Shown here one piece after another: positions 37,822-46,471 of a stretch of 64,000 nt of DNA. Under the pieces are notes generated by a model that saw only the letters and a list, made by a program, of their open reading frames with translations, had not been told where the DNA came from and did not search any database. Source of the stretch: Cyanobacteriota bacterium (GTDB lineage Bacteria > Cyanobacteriota > Vampirovibrionia > Vampirovibrionales > Vampirovibrionaceae); assembly GCA_019751815.1 (NCBI GenBank), contig JAIEMW010000001.1, forward strand, positions 566,197 through 630,196. The letters are read 5' to 3'. Numbering within the stretch: position 1 is the stretch's first letter; the number at the start of each line of letters is the position of its first letter. The translations under genes were made by a program, and so were the position numbers.

Positions 37822-37857
37822 AATAATGTCTTTCTCTCCTGTTAATGTCTTTAACCG

Positions 37858-38664
37858 TTAATCAAGATGATTTAAATTTTGCTGTCTCAGGTACCATTCT
37901 ACCCCAGATGATACAGGCAGCCCCATGGCACGGATGGCCTCTTGCTCGTACAAGAAGGCATCGTCTTCTATTCTGGAAGGGTAAGCAAAATCGGCGGTGA
38001 GTAGCTTTGTGCCAAATACACTGAGAAGCTTTCCCCAGTTTTGCCTGGAATGCCGGTACTCATGCACGAGAGTGGCTGCCTTATACCCATCGGGCATCTG
38101 CCAGAAGGGGGTGTTAATTTTAAGCGAACCCATTGTAAATGAGGCTAATATCAAGTCTTTACTGTTGCCGTTTAGTGTTAGCGTGGGAGGGCCGTAGCTT
38201 AGATTCCCCTGTCTGTGCTGTGTTTTAACCCAGTCAGCAATATCTGGGGAGAGGGCATTCAAAATTTTCAGCGTGGGCTGGAGGGCCTGCCATTTTTCCT
38301 CTGCTGAAAGTTTCTTTAACGCCTCTGGGCTTAATCCAGCGGTGGTATTTTCTAAGAGTGTGTCTTTCTCATAAGGCATAAAAGCAGAAAACCTCGGTAA
38401 AGCCCCGTCTCCAACCACATGGTTGTAAACCTCACCGCCGCCAATCAGGGTGGTGTAAGTAATCACCACTCGGGCAATAAAGCCCGAAATTCGTCGGTAA
38501 AAAGGTTTTTGTTTTGGTTTTTGGATGGGACTGCCTTGCGGAGGCTGGCTGAGTGTGCCAAAAGTAAGCGTTCTCTCAAGCGCCTTGCTTTTCAGCGTTA
38601 GACTGCCAGAAAGGGGCTTCGCTTGCCTATGGGTCTGGTTATGGGTATGGGCTGTGATCTTCAT
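37858..38664 (-). CDS. Putative HExxH membrane metallopeptidase, copy 2
   Basis: 268 residues, paralogue of the upstream gene. A disordered N terminus (~1-55, with RTLTFGTLS) is followed by one membrane segment (FIARVVITYTTLIGGG), then a domain with TLVHEYRHSRQ (His201, Glu202, His205) and IEDDAFLYEQEAIRAMGLP about 30 residues later. HEYRH followed by an acidic helix is the layout of gluzincin-type zinc peptidases. No known family is identified and no activity is proven. The start overlaps the upstream stop by four bases (ATGA), so the pair is translationally coupled. Confidence 0.7.
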   Translation of the reverse strand: MKITAHTHNQTHRQAKPLSGSLTLKSKALERTLTFGTLSQPPQGSPIQKPKQKPFYRRISGFIARVVITYTTLIGGGEVYNHVVGDGALPRFSAFMPYEKDTLLENTTAGLSPEALKKLSAEEKWQALQPTLKILNALSPDIADWVKTQHRQGNLSYGPPTLTLNGNSKDLILASFTMGSLKINTPFWQMPDGYKAATLVHEYRHSRQNWGKLLSVFGTKLLTADFAYPSRIEDDAFLYEQEAIRAMGLPVSSGVEWYLRQQNLNHLD

Positions 38665-39563
38665 TGCAGGTGGTACAAATGCCGGCTTTTGAGATACTGC
38701 ACTACAAATTCTGAGGGCCTCAGGCCAAGTGCTCGGTAGGCTTCTAGCTGATACTGGTAAGCTTCATCTTCAATCAGAGATTCATAGCGTTGAGGATCCC
38801 CCTGAAGAAACTGAATCATCCCCTCACGTGCCCCTTTATACGTACTTTGCCTGGAATGTCGGTATTCATGAATGAGGACAGTGGCTTTGTCCCCGTCGCT
38901 CAGCGTCCAGAATCCTCGTTCCAGGTGCAAGGTTTTATGGTTGATATGATAGCCCGCAATGGTTTCAGAATCGGCGTCGGTGTCGATTTTTTCCCCATGG
39001 GGTTTGGCTTCATAGACGATCAATCCTGTGGCGTGTTGGTCTTGCACCCATTGGTATATCTCCGGGGCAACGGCTTTTACAATGGCAAGCGTCGGTTGCA
39101 GCCCCTGCCAGTAATCCGGAGCGCTCACGTTATCCTGATTGGACAGTTTAAGCGTCGTGTTCAGTCTCAGTCCGGGGATTAAATATGGTGCAGTGGTCTG
39201 AATTGAATGTAAGGTGGGCAGTGGACCGTCACTGGGCGTGTATGTCGCCAGCTTAAAGGTGCCGCCAATCATTGCCAGAGAAACCAATATGCCTCGAATC
39301 CCTTTGCCAATACTGGGGGGTATCAACCAGGATCGGACTCGGTTTTTCCAGGCGGTTCTTTTTTGCTGCTTCTGTTTCTCGAATGTGTCTTGCTGGAGGA
39401 GTTCAGGGAAAAGAGACAGTTGTTCGCCCGCAGCCGGTTGCTTTTGGCTGCGTTTACCAAAAGTGGGTGAAACTTGTCTAGCATGTGGCTGTCTAGCAAG
39501 TAACGGACTATTATGCCGCCTGGCCTCTGCCGCAGCAAAGGCGTTGCCAACCATTAAGGACAT
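38661..39563 (-). CDS. Putative HExxH membrane metallopeptidase, copy 1
   Basis: 300 residues. The N-terminal ~80 residues are polar and probably cytoplasmic (contains VSPTFGKRS), then one membrane segment (IRGILVSLAMIGGTFKLA). The outer domain has YWQGLQPTLAIVKAVAPEIY and LIHEYRHSRQS (His232, Glu233, His236), then LIEDEAYQYQLEAYRALGLR, the likely third ligand region. The order and spacing match the downstream copy, and both end in a similar motif (YLKSRHLYHL / YLRQQNLNHL). Substrate unknown. Confidence 0.7.
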   Translation of the reverse strand: MSLMVGNAFAAAEARRHNSPLLARQPHARQVSPTFGKRSQKQPAAGEQLSLFPELLQQDTFEKQKQQKRTAWKNRVRSWLIPPSIGKGIRGILVSLAMIGGTFKLATYTPSDGPLPTLHSIQTTAPYLIPGLRLNTTLKLSNQDNVSAPDYWQGLQPTLAIVKAVAPEIYQWVQDQHATGLIVYEAKPHGEKIDTDADSETIAGYHINHKTLHLERGFWTLSDGDKATVLIHEYRHSRQSTYKGAREGMIQFLQGDPQRYESLIEDEAYQYQLEAYRALGLRPSEFVVQYLKSRHLYHLQ

Positions 39564-39658
39564 AGGCCCTTAGTGCTCCCTCACAATATAAAAAATTCAC
39601 TCCCAAAATCTAAGGTTACATTATATAAAAATAACAATCATTTTGCAAGAAGGCATAT

Positions 39659-40393
39659 TTAAAACACAAGTTGGGTCTGTGTTGCTTTGACTCCCTTAAA
39701 TTGCTTTCGATGCAGCAGGGTAACCCCAAATTGCTGAATCGCTTGAAGATGGGCGGCTGTGCCGTAACCCTTGTTGTTCTGCCATTGGTACACTTGATAT
39801 TCTGGATATTGCTCACCCCACTGGCTGACCAGTCTATCTCGGTAGACTTTGGCCAGGACGGAGGCCGCAGCGATGCACGCTGAGTGAGAATCTCCCTTAA
39901 TCACGGCAAGCTGCCTGTCTTTTGGGTATTGCGGCATCATCGCTTTGCCGTCTATGAGAATGAGGGTTTTATCCATGAGGGCGTTATCGCGTTTCTTCAA
40001 TACAGCAGCCACCGCACGAGACGACGCCAGTAAGGAAGCATGGTAGACATTCAGCGCTTCCACTTCTTCCAAAGACGCTTCAGCAATGGCGTAATGACAG
40101 AAATCCCCTTCTGTTAAACACGCTGAGAGCGCCTCTCTTTCGGCAGGTTTCATCAATTTGGAATCATTAAGCGGGCTGAGCAAGGCCAGTTCCTGAGTAC
40201 TCAAAGGCCGAGTCATTGATACCGCAGCAGCAACGATTGGGCCAATCAAGCTGCCTCGTCCTACTTCATCGACGCCAATCAGATGGGCAACCGGATGGTC
40301 TCGTTCTTGCACTATTTTCTGCCGTGTGTCTGTATCAAAATCAAGTAACTGAGACAGCCGGTTTTGATTTTTTCGAGGCTTAGACGGTTTCAA
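39659..40393 (-). CDS. rnhB: Ribonuclease HII
   Basis: 244 residues. Cleaves RNA in RNA-DNA hybrids and at misincorporated ribonucleotides. Active-site acidic residues are in LIGVDEVGRGSLIGPIVAAA, with LNDSKLMKPAEREAL, LIDGKAMMPQYP and KGDSHSACIAAASVLAKVYRD. The TTG start overlaps the end of rbgA by 14 bases; a downstream GTG (40312) is an alternative that would trim a basic, poorly conserved leader. Last gene of the rplS-rbgA-rnhB run. Confidence 0.93.
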   Translation of the reverse strand: MKPSKPRKNQNRLSQLLDFDTDTRQKIVQERDHPVAHLIGVDEVGRGSLIGPIVAAAVSMTRPLSTQELALLSPLNDSKLMKPAEREALSACLTEGDFCHYAIAEASLEEVEALNVYHASLLASSRAVAAVLKKRDNALMDKTLILIDGKAMMPQYPKDRQLAVIKGDSHSACIAAASVLAKVYRDRLVSQWGEQYPEYQVYQWQNNKGYGTAAHLQAIQQFGVTLLHRKQFKGVKATQTQLVF

Positions 40394-41240
40394 GGCTCAG
40401 ACGTCCCCAGCGACCTTGACGAAAATCGCTCAGAATAATGCGGGAAGTGCGGATCGTATCCGGTTGCTCCCCTTTTAGAATAAAGCGCCGCGCCAGTGCA
40501 ATGGCCTCAATCGACAGAGGGGTGTCTGCATCCAGATGATAATGTGTGTGTAAATGCCCCGGGTAAATTTCTTCTATACGGCCAATCAAAAAAGAGGCCA
40601 CCTGCTCTTCATCGTAAGCCGCTTCTCCCACTGAGGCCACACAGGCCAGTAACTCCCCCATTTCTTCTGAATCAAGCCTTGGGGGAATCACTCCGGGGGT
40701 ATCCAGCAATTCAATATCAGGGTGGATTCGTACCCATTGCGGTTGCCGAGTAACTCCAGCTTTATGCCCGGTTTTGGCTTTTTTTTGTCCGATAAAACAG
40801 TTGATCACTGTCGATTTACCCACATTGGGCATGCCCACAACCAGGACCCGAACCGGTCTGCGTTTGAGGCCTTTTGCAACCACTTGTGCCATTTTGGGTT
40901 CGGCGAGTAGTTTGAGGAGTTTAATCACTTGTGCCTTGTGCTGCGCTGTCTTGGCATCAAACAAATGGCTCTTAATAACGCTGTCTGGATTTTGGGCCGC
41001 CAACGTCTTTTCAAAATGAACTTTCCACGCTTTGGTATGGTTGGAATCCGCCAGATCCGACTTATTGAGCAATACCAAAACCGGCATATGACTATACGCT
41101 CTGCGGAGCCGTGGGTTGCAGGACGCTTCTGGCAGTCTGGCATCCAGGACTTCCACCACCACATCAATCCATTTCAATAATGGTTTGAGTTCTCGCTCAG
41201 TTTTGGCAATATGGCCTGGGTACCACTGAATTTGTGACAT
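40380..41240 (-). CDS. rbgA: Ribosome biogenesis GTPase RbgA (YlqF)
   Basis: 286 residues. Circularly permuted GTPase acting late in 50S assembly. The order G4 (LLNKSDLAD), G5, G1 (GMPNVGKSTVINCFIG), G3 (LLDTPGV) shows the permutation. The N terminus IQWYPGHIAKTERELKPLLK is diagnostic. It lies 36 bases after rplS and overlaps rnhB, a typical gene order for this family. Confidence 0.94.
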   Translation of the reverse strand: MSQIQWYPGHIAKTERELKPLLKWIDVVVEVLDARLPEASCNPRLRRAYSHMPVLVLLNKSDLADSNHTKAWKVHFEKTLAAQNPDSVIKSHLFDAKTAQHKAQVIKLLKLLAEPKMAQVVAKGLKRRPVRVLVVGMPNVGKSTVINCFIGQKKAKTGHKAGVTRQPQWVRIHPDIELLDTPGVIPPRLDSEEMGELLACVASVGEAAYDEEQVASFLIGRIEEIYPGHLHTHYHLDADTPLSIEAIALARRFILKGEQPDTIRTSRIILSDFRQGRWGRLSLETV

Positions 41241-41276
41241 CAGCTGACTCTCAGGTCTAGAGCAAAATAGCTCAAT

Positions 41277-41666
41277 CTATTTTTTATCGGCTTTTTTTCC
41301 GGAAGCGGCCGTGTTGGTGACCACTTTTTCACGAATCCGAGCAGCCTTACCACTCCGCTCGCGCATGTAGTAGAGCTTGGAACGACGGACATAGCCTTTA
41401 CGAATGACGGTAATGCTTTCCACTTTGGGGGAATGGAGCAAGAAAATTCTCTCAACGCCAATGCCTTGAAACACTCTTCGGACAGTGACAGTGCGGTTAA
41501 TCCCGCCGCCACGAAGTCGGATAACAACCCCTTCGTAAGCCTGGACCCGCTCTTTGTTGCCCTCAATAATACGCACCTTCACTTTGACGCTATCTCCAGG
41601 GGCTAAATCTGGCAGACTCTCTTTGAGGTACTCTTTCTCGATGGATTTAATCAGTTCGTTGCTCAT
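41277..41666 (-). CDS. rplS: 50S ribosomal protein L19
   Basis: 129 residues. L19 sits at the 30S-50S interface. The sequence has the family features [34 protein letters not shown] and [18 protein letters not shown], then [19 protein letters not shown], with a Lys-rich tail. GGAAGT precedes the ATG. trmD and rimM, common neighbours of rplS, are not here. It probably has its own promoter at 41845. Confidence 0.97.
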   Translation of the reverse strand: MSNELIKSIEKEYLKESLPDLAPGDSVKVKVRIIEGNKERVQAYEGVVIRLRGGGINRTVTVRRVFQGIGVERIFLLHSPKVESITVIRKGYVRRSKLYYMRERSGKAARIREKVVTNTAASGKKADKK

Positions 41667-41844
41667 GAGGGTTACTTCCTAAAATAGTGCTAAAAAAATA
41701 GTGTGTAAGAAGCAGAGTTGCTTTTGGCGGTGTTGCTGTTGGTTTAAGATAATCCTGGATCAGACGGGAGTGGTCGCTTATCAGCGAAGACTCGACGGTC
41801 AGAAAATCAACCCATTCAATCAACCAATTCTGACAGTTCCAAAC

Positions 41845-41873
41845 ACTTTAGGTAAAAGACATCAGTGGGTCAA
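41845..41873 (-). promoter_or_regulatory. Candidate promoter for rplS-rbgA-rnhB
   Basis: On the minus strand -35 TTGACC and -10 TAAAGT are separated by 17 bases. Transcription would start near 41838 and give a ~170-base leader before rplS, which contains a short CGCT-GATA-AGCG hairpin. Leader-mediated control is possible but not shown. Confidence 0.5.
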
Positions 41874-41898
41874 GTCTCAGCGTTCACCAAGTCCAATG

Positions 41899-42273
41899 CT
41901 ACCAGGTCCAATGCGGCAGGGTGAGTTTGATGATCCAATTGAGCGCCAGGATAATCAGTCCCAGAAACACCACACGTCCCCATCCAAAAGGGGGCTTTCG
42001 AATTTGATGATGAACCGACTGAATGAGATGACTCGTTTTTTCTGGCAGCCACAATAGGCCGCATCCTAAGAACAAGAATCCCATAAAAAGAGCAGGGGCT
42101 AAGGGATTGAACAAGCATGCGGTGCTAAAATCGCCGTGTCCTATTGCAAAAAATGCACGGCTCATCCCACAGGTCGCACAAGGCAGATGAAAAAACGCCT
42201 TAAAATGACAGGGTAGTAGCATCCACCGGTTGTAATACTCAAAGGGGATGACCGTCCCGATTGCCACCGGCAT
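41899..42273 (-). CDS. DUF2752-family small membrane protein
   Basis: 124 residues with two or three membrane helices. The DUF2752 signature is visible as LPCATCGMSRAFFAIGHGDF followed by ACLFNPLAPALFMGFL. The CxxCGMSRA motif resembles a metal- or thiol-active site, but the function of the family is unknown. The start ATG lacks a strong ribosome-binding site. The rplS promoter begins just beyond its stop. Confidence 0.8.
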   Translation of the reverse strand: MPVAIGTVIPFEYYNRWMLLPCHFKAFFHLPCATCGMSRAFFAIGHGDFSTACLFNPLAPALFMGFLFLGCGLLWLPEKTSHLIQSVHHQIRKPPFGWGRVVFLGLIILALNWIIKLTLPHWTW

Positions 42274-42501
42274 TAAAAAACACAGGCCTAGTAGTCTTGT
42301 AAAAGAAGAAATGAAACGTTACTCCTGGAAAGATACGCAACAACAACTGAAGCTACTAGACATTATGTTGATTGTCTATTAAAATATTGGTAGCTACTAT
42401 CAAAGATATAGTATTATCTCGAAGTGGCTCTTACCAGAGAGGGAACCTGATTTTTACTATATTAAATCCACGCTAGAGAGAACGTTTGGAGTTTTTTTCA
42501 C

Positions 42502-43005
42502 GTGAGAACTGTATTACTGCTGAATTCATCCTACGAACCACTGCACATTTGCAGTTGGAAAAGGGCAGTGGGTCTTCTGATTAAAGGGAAGGCCGTCACC
42601 TTGGAAGAAGAACCAGAAAATATTGGGGCAGGGTATAACCTGCCCCTTGTTATTCGCTTGTTGTACTACGTCAAAATTCCGCATAAGGATATTCCCTTAA
42701 CTCGGCGCAATATTTTGCACCGGGATCATTACACCTGCCAGTATTGTGACCGTAGAAACGATCTCACCATTGATCACGTCATCCCGAGATCCCGCGGGGG
42801 GAGAGATACCTGGGATAACGTTGTTGTGGCCTGTTTGCGCTGTAATGTGACCAAAGGAAGCCGTACTCCCAAAGAAGCGGGAATGAAGCTTAAATCAACC
42901 CCTTGTCGGCCTTTCAACTTTGTTCATTTTGAGCTATCCAAGCAACACCAAAGCAACTTGCGCCAATATGAAAACTGGCGCAAATATATGTACGACTATA
43001 GCTAA
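42502..43005 (+). CDS. HNH endonuclease-domain protein
   Basis: 167 residues, GTG start with GGAG nine bases upstream. The N terminus VLLLNSSYEPLHICSWKRAV and the HNH core are typical of a conserved single-domain HNH family common in cyanobacteria. The core is CQYCDRRNDLTIDHVIPRSR, then WDNVVVACLRCNVTKGSRTP, with zinc-binding CxxC pairs. The family is thought to be a chromosomal nuclease of unknown role and is not linked to a restriction system here. Confidence 0.88.
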   Translation: MRTVLLLNSSYEPLHICSWKRAVGLLIKGKAVTLEEEPENIGAGYNLPLVIRLLYYVKIPHKDIPLTRRNILHRDHYTCQYCDRRNDLTIDHVIPRSRGGRDTWDNVVVACLRCNVTKGSRTPKEAGMKLKSTPCRPFNFVHFELSKQHQSNLRQYENWRKYMYDYS

Positions 43006-43011
43006 CCCGTT

Positions 43012-43344
43012 TTAGGCTGCGACAGCGTGCTTTGGAAGTACTTTATCTAGCAGGCCAACCAATAGACCGAGAAACTCCAGTACGGGATGACCGTATTTCA
43101 GGATGAGTTCTAAAATGGATTTTGCATTTTCGGGACTAAACCCTAATTTTGCAGCCATTAGAGGGTTGTTCATCAAATGAACAACCTCTTGGGCCTTCAC
43201 ACCTTTGGGCATGCGCAGCGTAAAACTATCTTTGGGAGTATCACCCAAAATGGTCACTTTATTGGCCTTACCAAGCTTGGCGGTATAGGCACTAAATTGA
43301 GGACTCGTGACGGGGTGAGTGAAGGATTGATTCACTTGGCTCAT
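43012..43344 (-). CDS. Small hypothetical protein
   Basis: 110 residues from ATG 43344, chosen over 43371 because AAGGAGAG lies before it. The N-terminal ~25 residues are Ser/Thr/Pro-rich (with SPQFSAY), then a basic stretch (TLRMPKGVKAQEVVHLMNN) and a hydrophobic helix near the C terminus (PVLEFLGLLVGLLDKVL), perhaps membrane-associated. No family recognised. Confidence 0.6.
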   Translation of the reverse strand: MSQVNQSFTHPVTSPQFSAYTAKLGKANKVTILGDTPKDSFTLRMPKGVKAQEVVHLMNNPLMAAKLGFSPENAKSILELILKYGHPVLEFLGLLVGLLDKVLPKHAVAA

Positions 43345-43426
43345 GAGGACACGCTCTCCTTTTTGCAGCATCGGGATTGCTATTTTGGGGACAACTGCAT
43401 AAACGGAGAGAGGGACGGTGTTTGTT

Positions 43427-43702
43427 CTAGGAAGGCTTTCCTATCTTTTGCCGCAGAGCATGCAGACGGTCTTGAGCAGTCTCAGGAAATTGTTTGTCAC
43501 TAGAGCTGCTTTTCATTAACAGTTGGCAGAGAGCATCGATATCTTTCTCATCAATGTTGCCGTCGTGGTTTACATCCAATAAGGCGCGTTGCTCTGGGCT
43601 CAGTTGGTCAATTAGTTCATGGTGTGCCACCAGTTGCCGCAAGAGATCGAGATCGCTGCGGTCTAGTTTGCCGTCACCACTGATATCTCCCGAGTGGCTC
43701 AT
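43427..43702 (-). CDS. Paired EF-hand / dockerin-like calcium-binding protein
   Basis: 91 residues with two 12-residue calcium-loop motifs. The first is DISGDGKLDRSDLDLLRQL near the N terminus, the second DVNHDGNIDEKDIDALCQL about 40 residues later. This is the repeat pair of type I dockerins. There is no signal peptide and no attached enzyme, and no cohesin is nearby, so a free calcium-binding protein is as likely as a dockerin. The start shares one base with the stop of the upstream gene (TAATG). Confidence 0.8.
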   Translation of the reverse strand: MSHSGDISGDGKLDRSDLDLLRQLVAHHELIDQLSPEQRALLDVNHDGNIDEKDIDALCQLLMKSSSSDKQFPETAQDRLHALRQKIGKPS

Positions 43703-44070
43703 TAGGCTTGGCTATCCTGTACAAGTCCTGGGAAACGGTAATCTTGGAAAGGCTGATTGCGAAAGGGTTGTGATTGAAATGAGCTTTGTGACTGAGAGGC
43801 TTGTATCTGAGCAGAAGTGGGGTGGCTCACTTCGGCCTGTCGAAAGGTTTGCCGAGATAATTGCGAAATCCCGATCGGGGCCTCTTCTACTTCTTCTGTA
43901 AAAATATCCAGCAACGCAGTGGAGAGTTGTTGAAATAGCCCAATGGAGGGCTTGGAACCAGAGCCGCTTGCGTACTGGATTGCTTTGGGCAGCGTTTTAC
44001 CAGCAGCATGCTTTGCTTGCGGGGTTGTTAAAAAATTAGGCTGGAACCCATTTTTTTGTGATGTTTGCAT
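43702..44070 (-). CDS. Hypothetical Gln/Ser-rich protein
   Basis: 122 residues from ATG 44070 (GGGAGG upstream, rather long spacing). Low-complexity ends: an N terminus with QPNFLTTPQ and a Gln/Ser/Phe-rich C terminus (QIQASQSQSSFQSQPFRNQP). The middle is a short amphipathic helix (LFQQLSTALLDIFTEEVEEA). No family recognised. It is translationally coupled to the EF-hand gene and so probably works with it. Confidence 0.55.
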   Translation of the reverse strand: MQTSQKNGFQPNFLTTPQAKHAAGKTLPKAIQYASGSGSKPSIGLFQQLSTALLDIFTEEVEEAPIGISQLSRQTFRQAEVSHPTSAQIQASQSQSSFQSQPFRNQPFQDYRFPGLVQDSQA

Positions 44071-44206
44071 AGTAAGGACTGGACCTCCCATCGACACAGT
44101 AGTTTCAATGTACTTACTGTGATGGTATTTATTTTAAAAGAAAACGCAACACGGTGGTGGTTTGCTTCGAGTTTTGATTGAAAAGATACGTTATCTGGTG
44201 GAATAA

Positions 44207-44716
44207 ATGGTGCCGGAACAAGAAATAAGACGCTGGGAAGACTGGATGGCAGAAGCCAGAATTATTGCCGAAAGCGCCTTGCCCATGGATGTCCCTGTGG
44301 GGGCACTGCTTTTGCAACATGAGGCCAACAAGCACTACAAGGCCAATAAGGACCGCCAAAGTCAGTGGCAGTGTATCGCACAAGGGTTTAACACCCGAGA
44401 ACGCGATAACAACCCCTGCGGGCATGCAGAGATCAACGCTCTGATAACAGCGTCTCAGAAGTTAGGACGCTGGCGGCTGAATGATTGTTCCTTGATTGTG
44501 ACCTTAGAACCTTGCCCGATGTGTATGGGCGCTATTTTACAAGCGCGAATTCAAGTATTGGTTTTTGGTGCTTTTGATCCAATAGCCGGGGCCTGTGGTT
44601 CTGCCTATCAGTTAGCCCCAGAGCCCTCTCAAATGAAAATATTGGGCGGGGTGTCAGAAGAGGCATGTCGGGATCAACTGCACGCCTTTTTTCAGTTAAA
44701 ACGCATAGGCCAGTAG
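44207..44716 (+). CDS. tadA: tRNA-specific adenosine deaminase TadA
   Basis: 169 residues. Converts A34 to inosine in tRNA-Arg(ACG). Zinc and catalytic residues are in CGHAEINAL (His-Ala-Glu) and EPCPMCMGAILQARI (PCxxC). DVPVGALLLQ is the N-terminal family motif, interrupted by an insert with HYKANKDRQSQWQ before IAQGFNTRE. GGTGGA lies just before the ATG. Confidence 0.93.
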   Translation: MVPEQEIRRWEDWMAEARIIAESALPMDVPVGALLLQHEANKHYKANKDRQSQWQCIAQGFNTRERDNNPCGHAEINALITASQKLGRWRLNDCSLIVTLEPCPMCMGAILQARIQVLVFGAFDPIAGACGSAYQLAPEPSQMKILGGVSEEACRDQLHAFFQLKRIGQ

Positions 44717-44917
44717 AAACGAGAATCCCCTGCCTGTAACGATAAATTACATGGCCGATGATATGGGGACAGGAATCAGACCTGAGCAGCTGCCAAGTAG
44801 CATTCGATGTGCTCGTTCGAGATCTTCGACGGCTTTGCTTGATTTATAATGGGCAGACCAGGGAAAATTGATCGGCACAAAAATATATTTTGACCAGTTG
44901 AAAGAGGAAATAGCACC

Positions 44918-45058
44918 GTGAGCGAATACGTGTTTAAACTGAAAAAAGGGGATCTCGAGTTAGAGCTGCGCAGTGATGATGCCAAGTTTATCGAGACTCA
45001 GATGGATAATTGGCGCAATATGCTGATTACTCAGCCCAGTTCTGACAACCGGAATTAA
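44918..45058 (+). CDS. Small protein sharing a module with the next gene
   Basis: 46 residues, GTG start with GAGG upstream (AAAGAGGAAATAGCACC then GTG). Almost the whole protein, EYVFKLKKGDLELELRSDDA then FIETQMDNWRNML, is similar to the N terminus of the next protein (QYAIFIQNGDLEIELSSDDV, FITKQMDKWFRVLL). This repeated module, together with the ribosome-binding site, shows that it is a real gene. It looks like two strands and a helix. Function unknown. Confidence 0.75.
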   Translation: MSEYVFKLKKGDLELELRSDDAKFIETQMDNWRNMLITQPSSDNRN

Positions 45059-45080
45059 GCGGAAGCATTTATCTAGACTT

Positions 45081-46271
45081 ATGCAAGAAGCACATCAGTA
45101 CGCGATCTTCATCCAAAACGGCGACTTAGAGATTGAGCTGTCTTCGGACGATGTTTACTTTATCACCAAGCAGATGGACAAATGGTTCCGTGTGCTGCTG
45201 GATGATTCCTATGTGCCGGTGACTTTGCCCAAAACACCTGCTCAGCCGGCCTCCTTTATTCGTCCTGCGGCCAATAGTGTGGATGACTTTGTTCAACCCG
45301 CCCCTGTTTCAGCCCCGGCCCCTCCGCCATTGCCACCGCAGCCAGAACCTGTTGCGGAAGCTCCCAAGCCTGAACCTACTCCTGAGGTATTACCCGCTCC
45401 AGAACCTGTTGCGGAAACGCCCAAACCTGATCCTGCGCCTGAGGTAATCCCTTCCCCAGCGCCAGAACCAGAACTGATAGCCGAAACGATTGTCGAAGAA
45501 ATTCAATCTCCTGAGCCTGAAGTATCAGAGCCTGATATCAAAAATGATGATTTTGAGAAGGTGATGGATTCCTTGCTCCAGGATTTGGATGCCGATGATG
45601 ATGAGGGTGATATTTCGGATAATACCCCTGATGCGACTTTGCAACAGGCTCAACAAGTCAGTCAGCAAGAAACGGATGCCGAACTGGCTACACTCTTCCG
45701 GCAAGAACTGGAAGCGGCAACCCCGCCTGCTGAAATAGCGATGCAAGCTCCAGCCCCACCCGATTTAATGAGCAAGGCTTCTATTAAGCTTCCTGAGCCT
45801 CTTCCTCTGACCATGGATGACCTGAAAGCAGCTCAGAAACTAGAAAATGAGGATAATTTTACGTCTCAATACTCACGAAGAGCGTTTGAACCTGAAGAGA
45901 CACCAAAAATAATTGAATCGGTGATTACTGAGTCGAGATCAGAGTCCCAGACAGAACAAAAACGGAATGACCTGGAACTCATTGGTTCCTTAAATGATCT
46001 CTGCGACCGCTTAAACCCCGAATCGCCAGAAACCTTTTTGGTGCTCTCTGCCTACTATCTCACCTGTTATGAAGCAGAAGAGAAATTCTCCCTCAAGCGC
46101 ATTAACAGTTTACTCAGTAAATCGGGCTATCCCGCACTCAACCACAGTGCTTTAGAAGATGCACTCGGGAAGGCATTTGTGGCCATGGTTCCCGATCTGA
46201 CCGGGACGGCTGATGTGACTGAATACACACTGACGCCTCAGGGACAGTCTTTGATTGAAGGTTTGTTGTAA
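45081..46271 (+). CDS. Hypothetical modular protein with Pro/Glu-rich linker
   Basis: 396 residues. Residues 1-50 repeat the module of the preceding 46-residue protein. Residues ~55-270 form a long Pro/Glu/Ala-rich acidic linker with EPVAEAPKPEPTPEVLPAPE repeats. The C-terminal ~100 residues (LELIGSLNDLCDRLNPESPE, FSLKRINSLLSKSGYPALNH, TEYTLTPQGQSLIEGLL) look like a winged-helix domain. It resembles an adaptor joining two small domains through a flexible linker. It lies 22 bases after the small gene and is surely co-transcribed. No family recognised. Confidence 0.75.
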   Translation: MQEAHQYAIFIQNGDLEIELSSDDVYFITKQMDKWFRVLLDDSYVPVTLPKTPAQPASFIRPAANSVDDFVQPAPVSAPAPPPLPPQPEPVAEAPKPEPTPEVLPAPEPVAETPKPDPAPEVIPSPAPEPELIAETIVEEIQSPEPEVSEPDIKNDDFEKVMDSLLQDLDADDDEGDISDNTPDATLQQAQQVSQQETDAELATLFRQELEAATPPAEIAMQAPAPPDLMSKASIKLPEPLPLTMDDLKAAQKLENEDNFTSQYSRRAFEPEETPKIIESVITESRSESQTEQKRNDLELIGSLNDLCDRLNPESPETFLVLSAYYLTCYEAEEKFSLKRINSLLSKSGYPALNHSALEDALGKAFVAMVPDLTGTADVTEYTLTPQGQSLIEGLL

Positions 46272-46471
46272 CAACGACTTCATATTACACGGGGGGCTCG
46301 TTTCTTGCCTGCTGTCTTTTTGTTACGCTCAAGGGAGACCCGCCCGAATGGTGCGCTCGAATTTTAGAAAATACCCAGGGAAGGCAATTGTCATTGAGCC
46401 TTCGTTTTTCTAAAAATACTGATAATCACCACAGCGTCTGCAAATAAGCCAAAATTGATTAAGGAGAATAA

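Noticed and set aside
41240..41566. Minus-strand 108-residue ORF overlapping rplS
   Set aside because: Out-of-frame shadow of the L19 gene, which is certain.
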